Source of the DNA: Streptomyces sp. CNH099
GTDB lineage: Bacteria; Actinomycetota; Actinomycetes; Streptomycetales; Streptomycetaceae
Reading direction: 5' to 3'
DNA: 64,000 bases
Assembly (NCBI GenBank): GCA_000514715.1
Contig: KI911459.1
Coordinates: 491,594-555,593 of the forward strand
Shown: positions 57,919 to 64,000 of the stretch, piece by piece
Layout of the letters: each line of letters opens with the position of its first letter
Numbering within the stretch: position 1 is the stretch's first letter
The notes under the pieces: model-generated
What the model saw: only the letters and a program-made list of their open reading frames with translations
The model's database searches: none
What the model was told of the DNA's origin: nothing
Made by a program: the position numbers and the translations under genes

Positions 57919-58713
57919 ATGATGGGTCCAGCGCACTCGCTTTCGGGGGCGGCGGCGTGGCTGGGGGTGGGCGCGGCGGCCACCGCGGCCGGCCACGAGA
58001 TGCCCTGGCCCGTGCTCGTCGTCGGCGCCCTCGTCTGCGCCGGCGCCGCCCTCGCGCCCGACCTCGACCACAAGTCGGCGACCATCTCCCGCGCCTTCGG
58101 CCCGCTGTCCCGCATCCTCTGCGAGATCATCGACAAGCTCTCCGCCGCCGTCTACAAGGCCACGAAGAAGCCCGGCGACCCCCGCCGCTCCGGCGGACAC
58201 CGGACCCTGACGCACACCTGGCTGTGGGCGGTGCTGATCGGCGCCGGCTTCTCCGCGCTCGCGGTGCTCGGCGGCCGGTGGGCGGTCCTCGGCATCCTCT
58301 TCGTGCACATGGTGCTGGCCGTCGAGGGGCTGCTGTGGCGGGCCGCCCGCGTCTCCAGCGACGTGCTGGTGTGGCTGCTCGGCGCCACCAGCGCGTGGAT
58401 CCTCGCCGGCGTCCTCGACAAGCCCGGCAACGGCTCCGGCTGGCTCTTCACCGAGCCGGGCCAGGAGTACCTGTGGCTCGGCCTGCCCATCGTCCTCGGC
58501 GCCCTCGTGCACGACCTCGGCGACGCGCTGACCGTCTCCGGCTGTCCCGTCCTGTGGCCGATCCCGGTGGGCCGCAGGCGCTGGTACCCGATCGGTCCGC
58601 CGGACTTCATGCGCTTCCGCGCCGGCAGCTGGATCGAGCTGAAGATACTGATGCCGGCCTTCATGCTCGCCGGCGCCGCCGGCGGGCTCACCGCCGTGGG
58701 CGTCGTCGGCTGA
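57919..58713 (+). CDS. Membrane-bound metal-dependent hydrolase (DUF457/YdjM type)
   Basis: A 264-aa membrane protein, ATG 57919 after GGGGGAG. N-terminal MGPAHSLSGAAAWLG provides the first His; ALAPDLDHKSATIS supplies Asp/His residues near 50; RTLTHTWLWA near 112 is a third site. VHDLGDALTVSGCPVLWP closes the pattern. These residues match the YdjM/DUF457 family of LexA-regulated or putative phospholipase-like membrane hydrolases. About six membrane helices are visible. Substrate is unknown. It converges on the ABC exporter operon. Confidence 0.85.
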   Translation: MMGPAHSLSGAAAWLGVGAAATAAGHEMPWPVLVVGALVCAGAALAPDLDHKSATISRAFGPLSRILCEIIDKLSAAVYKATKKPGDPRRSGGHRTLTHTWLWAVLIGAGFSALAVLGGRWAVLGILFVHMVLAVEGLLWRAARVSSDVLVWLLGATSAWILAGVLDKPGNGSGWLFTEPGQEYLWLGLPIVLGALVHDLGDALTVSGCPVLWPIPVGRRRWYPIGPPDFMRFRAGSWIELKILMPAFMLAGAAGGLTAVGVVG

Positions 58714-58768
58714 CGACGCCCCGCCCGGGCGCACCGGACCGCCGACCCGCCGACCACGGACTGCCGGG

Positions 58769-60550
58769 TCAGCCGTGCCAGGAGCGCCACAGCGCGGCGT
58801 ACGCCCCGTCCGCCGCCACCAGCTCGTCGTGGCTGCCCAGCTCGCTGATGCGGCCGTCCTCGACCACCGCGATCACGTCCGCGTCGTGCGCGGTGTGCAG
58901 CCGGTGGGCGATGGCCACGACCGTCCGCCCGTCCAGCACCTTCGCCAGCGACCGCTCCAGGTGCCGCGCCGCCCGCGGGTCGAGCAGCGACGTGGCCTCG
59001 TCCAGCACCAGCGTGTGCGGGTCGGCCAGCACCAGCCGGGCCAGCGCGATCTGCTGCGCCTGCGCCGGGGTGAGCGCCGCGCCGCCCGAGCCGACCTCGG
59101 TGTCCAGGCCGTCGTCGAGCGCCTGCGCCCACTCGCCCGCGTCGACCGCGCCCAGCGCCGCCCACAGCTCCGCGTCGCCCGCCCCGGTGCGCGCCAGCCG
59201 CAGGTTGTCCCGCAGCGAGCCGACGAACACGTGGTGCTCCTGGTTGACCAGCGCCACGTGCTCGCGGACCCGCTCCGCCGGCATCCGGGCCAGCTCCGCG
59301 CCGCCGAGCCGGATCTCGCCGCGCCGCGGCGCGTAGATCCCGGCCAGCAGCCGGCCCAGCGTCGACTTCCCCGCGCCCGAGGGCCCGACCAGCGCCAGCC
59401 GGCTGCCCGGCCGGAGCCGCAGCGAGACGCCGTGCAGCACGTCGGCCCCGGCGCGGTAGCCGAAGCGGACCTCGTCGGCGTGCACGTCCCGGCCGCCCGG
59501 CCGCAGCGCCGCGTCGCCGGGGTCCTCCTCGATGTCCCGTACGCCCACGAGCCGGGCCAGCGACACCTGCGCCACCTGCAGCTCGTCGTACCAGCGCAGG
59601 ATCATGCCCACCGGCTCGGTGAGCATCTGCGCCAGCAGCGCGCCCGTCGTCAGCTCGCCGACGCTCATCCAGCCCTGGAAGACGAAGGCGCCGCCGATCA
59701 GCAGCACCGAGCCGAGGACGACGATGTGGGTGGCGTTGAAGACGGGGAAGAACATGCAGCGCAGGTAGAGGGTGTAGCGCTCCCACGCCACCCACTCCCG
59801 GACCCGCCGGTCGGACAGCGCGACCCGGCGCGCGCCGAGCCGGTGCGCCTCCACCGTCCGGCCGGCGTCGACGGTCTCGGTCAGCGCCGCGGCCACGGCG
59901 GCGTAGCCGGCGGCCTCCGAGCGGTACGCGCTCGGCGCCCGTTTGAAGTACCAGCGGCAGCCCGCGAGCAGCACCGGCGCGGCCAGCAGTACCGCCACCG
60001 CCAGCGGCGGCGCCATCACCACCATCCCGCCCAGCACCAGACCGACCCACACCACCGCGATCGTCAGCTGCGGCACGGCCTCGCGCATCGCGTTCGCCAG
60101 CCGGTCGATGTCGGTGGTGATACGGGACAGCAGGTCACCGGTCCCGGCCCGCTCCAGCACGCCCGGGGGCAGCCCCACGGACCGGACCAGGAAGTCCTCG
60201 CGCAGGTCCGCGAGCATCCGCTCGCCCAGCATCGCGCCGCGCAGCCGCACCAGCCGGACGAAGACCGCCTGCAGCACCAGCGCGAGGGAGAACAGCACCA
60301 CCGCGCGGGTCAGAGGGAGGTCCCGGACCCCGGTCGACAGGTCCTCCACCAGGCCGCCGAGGAGGTACGGGCCCGCCATTGAGGCGATCACGGCGACCGC
60401 GTTCACGGTGATCAGCAGCAGGAACGCCGTCCGGTGCCGGCGCAGCAGCTCGGCCACGTAGCCGCGGACGGTCGCGGGCGCGCCCACCGGCAGGGTGGTC
60501 GCGGTGCGCGGCGCGGCCGGGTCGTACTCCGGTGGTCGCACGCCGATCAT
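58769..60550 (-). CDS. Half-ABC exporter with degenerate signature motif
   Basis: A 593-aa permease-ATPase fusion, ATG 60550 overlapping the stop of its partner (ATGA). Six membrane helices occupy about 35-320. The ATPase has intact Walker A GPSGAGKST (about 385-393), Walker B TLVLDEATSLLDP with the catalytic Glu, and switch His in AIAHRL. The signature, normally LSGGQ, reads LTPAQ (about 489-493). It therefore supplies the working Walker and His elements, while the partner supplies the signature. It likely exports a peptide, lipid or drug; the substrate is unknown. Confidence 0.9.
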   Translation of the reverse strand: MIGVRPPEYDPAAPRTATTLPVGAPATVRGYVAELLRRHRTAFLLLITVNAVAVIASMAGPYLLGGLVEDLSTGVRDLPLTRAVVLFSLALVLQAVFVRLVRLRGAMLGERMLADLREDFLVRSVGLPPGVLERAGTGDLLSRITTDIDRLANAMREAVPQLTIAVVWVGLVLGGMVVMAPPLAVAVLLAAPVLLAGCRWYFKRAPSAYRSEAAGYAAVAAALTETVDAGRTVEAHRLGARRVALSDRRVREWVAWERYTLYLRCMFFPVFNATHIVVLGSVLLIGGAFVFQGWMSVGELTTGALLAQMLTEPVGMILRWYDELQVAQVSLARLVGVRDIEEDPGDAALRPGGRDVHADEVRFGYRAGADVLHGVSLRLRPGSRLALVGPSGAGKSTLGRLLAGIYAPRRGEIRLGGAELARMPAERVREHVALVNQEHHVFVGSLRDNLRLARTGAGDAELWAALGAVDAGEWAQALDDGLDTEVGSGGAALTPAQAQQIALARLVLADPHTLVLDEATSLLDPRAARHLERSLAKVLDGRTVVAIAHRLHTAHDADVIAVVEDGRISELGSHDELVAADGAYAALWRSWHG

Positions 60551-62397
60551 GCGGTCTCCTCCATCATCCGCGGCACGCCGCCCCCGTCGCGCACCGCGCC
60601 GCCGTCGCTCCGTGGGCTGTCGGCGGCGGCCCGCTTCTCGTCGTCGGTCTCCCGGGTGACCACGGCGCGGTACGCGACGTCGCCGTGCAGCAGCTCGCGG
60701 TGCGGGCCCTCGGCCACCACCGCGCCGTCCTGGACGAACGCCACCGTGTCGGCCCGGTCCAGCAGCAGCGGGCTGGAGGTGAACACCACCGTCGTACGGC
60801 CCGCGCGCAGCTCCCGCAGGCCCTCGGCGATACGCGCCTCGGTGTGCGAGTCGACCGCGGAGGTCGGCTCGTCGAGCACCAGCACCTCCGGGTCGGCCAC
60901 CAGCGACCGGGCCAGCGCGAGGCGCTGGCGCTGGCCGCCGGAGAGCGACCGGCCGCGCTCGGTGATCGGCGCGCCCATCGGCTCGCCGCCGGCGTCCGGC
61001 ACCCCGGCCGCGGCCTGGGCGAGCGCGGTCAGCACGTCGCCGCACTGAGCGGCGGCCAGCGCGGCGGCGGGCGACACGGCGCCGGAGGCCGGTACGTCCA
61101 GCAGCTCGGCCAGCGTCCCGGACAGCAGCATCGGGTCCTTGTCCTGCACCAGCACCGCGGCCCGCGCCCCGGCCAGCGGCACGTCGTCCAGCGCCACCCC
61201 GCCGAGCCGCACCGACGGCAGCCCGCCGGGCTCCGCCGGGTGCCCGCCGAGCCGGTCGGCGAGCCGTCCGGCGGCGTCGGGGTCGCCGCACACCACGGCG
61301 GTCAGCCGGCCGGCCCCGGCGCGCAGCCCGGTCGCCGGGTCATGCAGCTCCCCGCCGAGCGCCCCGGCGTCCGTACCGGTGTCCGCGCCGGTGCCCGCCG
61401 CGGTACGGGCCAGCCCGAGCACGCGGGCGGCGCGCTTGGCCGACGGCCGGGAGAAGGAGTACGCCATCGCCAGCTCGGCGAAGTGGTGCATCGGGAAGAG
61501 CAGGAACGTCACGGCGCCGTACACGGTGACCAGCTCGCCGATCGTGATCGTCCCGTTCCGCGCGAGCCCCACCCCGTGCCCGACAACGACCACCAGCAGC
61601 ACCCCCGGCAGCGCCACCTGCACGGCGTGGATCAGCGCCCACATCCGCGCGCTGCGCACCGCCGCGGTCCGCACCTCCTGCGACGCCGCCCGGTAGCGGT
61701 CGAGGAACAGCTCCTCGCCGCCGATGCCGCGCAGCACCCGCAGTCCGGCCACGGTGTCGGCGGCCAGCTCGGTCGCCCGGCCGGCCTTGGCGCGCTGGTC
61801 GTCGGCGCGGCGGGTGGCGTACGGCAGCAGCGGCAGCGGCGCCAGCGCCAGGACCGGCAGCGCGACCGCCACGACGACGCCCAGCTCCGGCGCGTACACG
61901 ACCAGCCCGGCGGCGACGGCGAGCGCGGTGACCAGCGCGGCGGTGAACCGCGAGAACGACTCGACGAACCAGCCGATCTTCTCCACGTCGCCGGTGCTCA
62001 CCGCGACCACCTCGCCGGCCGCCACCCGCCGGGTCAGCACCGAGCCCAGGTCGGCCGCCTTGCGCGCCAGCAGCTGCTGCACCCGGGAGGCGGCGGTGAT
62101 CCAGTTGGTGACCGCCGCCCGGTGCAGCATGCTGTCGCCGAGCGCGATGAGCCCGCCGAAGACGATCAGCAGCGCGCCGGCACCCGCCAGCCGCCCGCCG
62201 TCCCGGTCCACGACCGCCTGCACCGCCATGCCCACGGCCAGCGGCATCGCGCCGATGGGCAGCATCCACACCAGCCCCCACAGCAGCGCGGCGAGCTGCC
62301 CACCGAGCTGCATGCGGCCGAGCCAGACGAGGAAGTGGTGCCCGGACCGGACATCGGGTTCACCGGGGTCCGTATGCGGCAGGTCGCGCAGCTGCAT
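60547..62397 (-). CDS. Half-ABC exporter with degenerate Walker A
   Basis: A 616-aa permease-ATPase fusion, ATG 62397. Six membrane helices at about 30-310 precede the ATPase. Where Walker A should be, around residues 366-376, it reads CGDPDAAGRLA, without the GKS/T lysine. The signature LSGGQRQR (about 481-488) and Walker B VLVLDEPTSAVD are intact, but the switch His is replaced (FTSSPLLLD). It cannot form a normal site alone and must pair with the co-encoded half-transporter. A C-terminal hydrophilic tail carries basic and Asp/Gly residues. Confidence 0.9.
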   Translation of the reverse strand: MQLRDLPHTDPGEPDVRSGHHFLVWLGRMQLGGQLAALLWGLVWMLPIGAMPLAVGMAVQAVVDRDGGRLAGAGALLIVFGGLIALGDSMLHRAAVTNWITAASRVQQLLARKAADLGSVLTRRVAAGEVVAVSTGDVEKIGWFVESFSRFTAALVTALAVAAGLVVYAPELGVVVAVALPVLALAPLPLLPYATRRADDQRAKAGRATELAADTVAGLRVLRGIGGEELFLDRYRAASQEVRTAAVRSARMWALIHAVQVALPGVLLVVVVGHGVGLARNGTITIGELVTVYGAVTFLLFPMHHFAELAMAYSFSRPSAKRAARVLGLARTAAGTGADTGTDAGALGGELHDPATGLRAGAGRLTAVVCGDPDAAGRLADRLGGHPAEPGGLPSVRLGGVALDDVPLAGARAAVLVQDKDPMLLSGTLAELLDVPASGAVSPAAALAAAQCGDVLTALAQAAAGVPDAGGEPMGAPITERGRSLSGGQRQRLALARSLVADPEVLVLDEPTSAVDSHTEARIAEGLRELRAGRTTVVFTSSPLLLDRADTVAFVQDGAVVAEGPHRELLHGDVAYRAVVTRETDDEKRAAADSPRSDGGAVRDGGGVPRMMEETA

Positions 62398-62511
62398 GGC
62401 ATCCCAACAGGTCGTCTCGGGGCGTGGGGTGAGCCGTGCAAGGCTGTCGGGTTCCGGGTGCGGTTTTCAACCCGTTTTCCCTCGTGGCGTGACATTGCGG
62501 CCGGTGCGGCC

Positions 62512-62556
62512 GGCCGCACTGGCCGCACTGGCCGCAATGGCCGCTCTGGCCGCCCC
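62512..62556 (+). repeat. 9-bp tandem repeat upstream of the L,D-transpeptidase gene
   Basis: Four copies of GGCCGCACT or close variants (62512-62520, 62521-62529, 62530-62538, 62539-62547) and a partial fifth. In the downstream frame they would encode Leu-Ala-Ala repeats, so an upstream start and longer leader cannot be fully excluded. Confidence 0.65.
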
Positions 62557-62587
62557 GGTCGGCCGGGCGGCGTGTGACCATGGGCGT

Positions 62588-63517
62588 ATGCGTGCATACG
62601 GGACGGGCGGGCGGCTGCCGCGCAGGACGGCCGCGGCGGCCGTCGGGCTGCTCCTGCTGGCCGGCTGCGGCGGCCCGTCCGGCGGGTCCGGCTCCTCCGG
62701 CGGGGACGGCAGCGGCGGCGGAACGGGCCCGGGCGCCGGCGGCGCGAGCACGTCGCCGCGCACCCCGCCCGGCGGCCTCCCCGGCGTCGGCGCCCGGTGG
62801 AACGGCGCGGTGCCCGAGGACTCCCGCCAGGCCGTGGCCGTGTACGGCGAGGGCCCCGACTCCGCCGAGGCCACCGTCGTCCTCTACGAGAAGCGCGGCG
62901 GGAACTGGCGGCGGCAGGAGAGCTGGCCGGCGCACAACGGCCGGAAGGGCTGGACCGCCGACCACCGCGAGGGCGACAAGCGCAGCCCCGTCGGGGTGTT
63001 CACCCTCTCCGACGCCGGCGGCGTGCTCCCCGACCCGGGCGCGAAGCTGCCCTACACCCGCTCCCCGGCCTTCGCCGCCCCCCACTTCTGGCCGAAGACG
63101 CACTGGAACGACTTCGACCTCGTCATCGCCATCGACTACAACCGCGTCCGGGGCACCTCGCCGCTCGACCCCACCCGCCCGCGCGGGCGGGAGAAGGGCG
63201 GCTCGATCTGGTTCCACCTGGACCACGGCAGCGGCACGTCCGGCTGCGTCAGCATCTCCAGGTCCGGGATGACGGAGCTGCTGACGGCGCTGGACCCGGA
63301 GAAGGACCCGGTCGCCGTCATGGGCGACCGGGCCTCCCTCGCCGGTCAGCGGTCAGTCGCCGCGGCTCACGACCCGGCGGGCTTCTCCGAGTCCACGCCG
63401 GGGCGCTCGTCCTTCCACCCGCCGCGGGTGAAGTCCGGGAACCGCAGCGGCCGGCCGCCCGCCTTGATCGACAGGTGGCTGAGCGGGACGGGCGCGGTCC
63501 ACGTCACGGCGTCGTAG
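62588..63517 (+). CDS. L,D-transpeptidase (YkuD) lipoprotein with unusual C-terminal extension
   Basis: A 309-aa protein if read to the first stop. ATG 62588 gives a basic start, hydrophobic segment and lipobox LLLLAGC with C27. A Ser/Gly linker follows. The YkuD catalytic segment has H210, H213 and C220 (FHLDHG, SGCVSIS). The family cross-links peptidoglycan 3-3 or attaches proteins. The domain seems to end near residue 252; the last about 55 residues are encoded opposite the end of the convergent gene and look like antisense translation. A lost stop codon or late frameshift is possible. Confidence 0.8.
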   Translation: MRAYGTGGRLPRRTAAAAVGLLLLAGCGGPSGGSGSSGGDGSGGGTGPGAGGASTSPRTPPGGLPGVGARWNGAVPEDSRQAVAVYGEGPDSAEATVVLYEKRGGNWRRQESWPAHNGRKGWTADHREGDKRSPVGVFTLSDAGGVLPDPGAKLPYTRSPAFAAPHFWPKTHWNDFDLVIAIDYNRVRGTSPLDPTRPRGREKGGSIWFHLDHGSGTSGCVSISRSGMTELLTALDPEKDPVAVMGDRASLAGQRSVAAAHDPAGFSESTPGRSSFHPPRVKSGNRSGRPPALIDRWLSGTGAVHVTAS

Positions 63518-64000
63518 ACGTCGAAGTCCGGGACCAGGCCGAGCCGCATGCACTGCATCAGCCGGAAAACCATGATGTAGTCCATGCCGCCGTGGCCGCC
63601 GGGCGGGTTGGAGTGCTCCTTCCACAGCCAGTGGTCGTACTCCGCGAACTCCCCGAAGTCGTGCCACCGGTCGTCGGTGTGCGTCGGCTCCAGGTAGATG
63701 CGCGGCTCGTAGTCCTCGAACACGCCCTTCGTGCCGCCGAGGGAGTTGATGCGGCTGTACGGGTGCGGGGTCGAGACGTCGTGCTCCAACCGGATCACCC
63801 GCCCCTTGGCGGTCTGCAGCATGCTGAAGGTGCGGTCGCCCTTGATGTACGTCTCCTTCCAGCTCGGGTCCCCGGGCGGCATGTTCGCCTCGCGGTACTC
63901 GGCGAGGGCCAGCGCGGGGGTGCCGAAGCTGGAGATGTGCGTGACGCGGTCGCCGCGGCCGATGTCCATGTAGTTGGCCGCCGGGCCGAAGCCGTGGTTG
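63367..64000 (-). CDS. GH109-like Gfo/Idh/MocA oxidoreductase, 5' truncated
   Basis: The C-terminal 211 residues of a gene entering from the right edge (frame continues to base 64000 as NHGFGPAANYMDIGRGD). The pattern MDIGRGDRVTHISSFGTPALAL, seen here as DIGRGDRVTHISSFGTP, then LEHDVSTPHPYSR, NPPGGHGGMDYIM, DFDVYDAVTWTAPVPLS and RFPDFTRGGWK closely resembles GH109 alpha-N-acetylgalactosaminidase-type proteins, which use NAD to cleave glycosides. The N-terminal Rossmann domain and any Tat signal lie outside the window. Its last 151 bases overlap the transpeptidase reading frame. Confidence 0.85.
   Translation of the reverse strand, partial: NHGFGPAANYMDIGRGDRVTHISSFGTPALALAEYREANMPPGDPSWKETYIKGDRTFSMLQTAKGRVIRLEHDVSTPHPYSRINSLGGTKGVFEDYEPRIYLEPTHTDDRWHDFGEFAEYDHWLWKEHSNPPGGHGGMDYIMVFRLMQCMRLGLVPDFDVYDAVTWTAPVPLSHLSIKAGGRPLRFPDFTRGGWKDERPGVDSEKPAGS

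Noticed and set aside
63136..63321. Small minus-strand open frame within the transpeptidase gene
   Set aside because: It is antisense to the conserved catalytic segment and has no signals of its own.

Overview
The window reads as chromosomal DNA of a Streptomyces-like actinomycete. GC content is very high, nearly every codon ends in G or C, many starts are GTG or TTG and many genes overlap by ATGA or GTGA. Typical lineage content is present: a conservon (cvnABCD), a DUF574 methyltransferase, a DUF6397-type protein, Tat lipoproteins and a nickel operon with a Nur-type box. I saw only one in-frame TTA (Leu) codon, in cvnA. No rRNA, tRNA, CRISPR array, prophage or intact insertion sequence was recognised.

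Layout. 1-810: 3' part of a sugar ABC permease. 1052-3043: secreted peptidoglycan amidase, followed by a 42-bp palindrome and a frameshifted gene remnant. 3650-7100: quinone-oxidoreductase-like enzyme and two acyl-CoA dehydrogenases. 7242-12566: nikABCDE-like nickel uptake operon behind a Nur-type box. 12604-15577 (minus): HAD dehalogenase, DUF574 methyltransferase, AnmK. 15865-24937: mannoside operon (binding protein, two permeases, GH38 alpha-mannosidase, mannose-6-phosphate-isomerase-like protein, ROK kinase). 25372-27461 (minus): second amidase and a ROK-family repressor. 27720-32596: four-carbon acid-sugar cluster (GntP permease, DUF1537 kinase, PdxA2-like dehydrogenase, DeoR regulator). 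32646-32888: inverted-repeat element. 32889-35575: divergent xylB/xylA. 35711-37114: repeat-containing membrane-anchored protein and an esterase. 37138-39559 (minus): polar amino acid ABC importer. 39694-42183: divergent pair of citrate synthases, one with an N-terminal helix-turn-helix. 42284-46641 (minus): SNF2 helicase and SWIM zinc-finger protein. 46883-49195: fatty acid desaturase, 60-aa membrane protein, MHYT sensor. 49277-53638: conservon. 53673-58713: PPOX protein, DUF6397-type protein, DEAD-box RNA helicase, membrane hydrolase. 58769-62397 (minus): two half-ABC exporters forming an asymmetric heterodimer. 62588-64000: L,D-transpeptidase lipoprotein convergent with a partial GH109-like oxidoreductase.

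Taken together this is a carbon-acquisition region: xylose, a mannoside, a C4 sugar acid, acyl-CoA thioesters and amino acids, each with its own transporter, enzymes and often an operator. Cell-wall turnover genes (two amidases, AnmK, L,D-transpeptidase) and regulatory modules are interspersed. The most noteworthy points are the HTH-citrate synthase fusion facing a second citrate synthase across short palindromes, the complementary motif loss in the paired ABC exporters, the TTA codon just upstream of the cvnA/cvnB overlap, the Nur-type box before nikABCDE, the two-regulator acid-sugar cluster, the MITE-like element and the frameshifted remnant after the first amidase.
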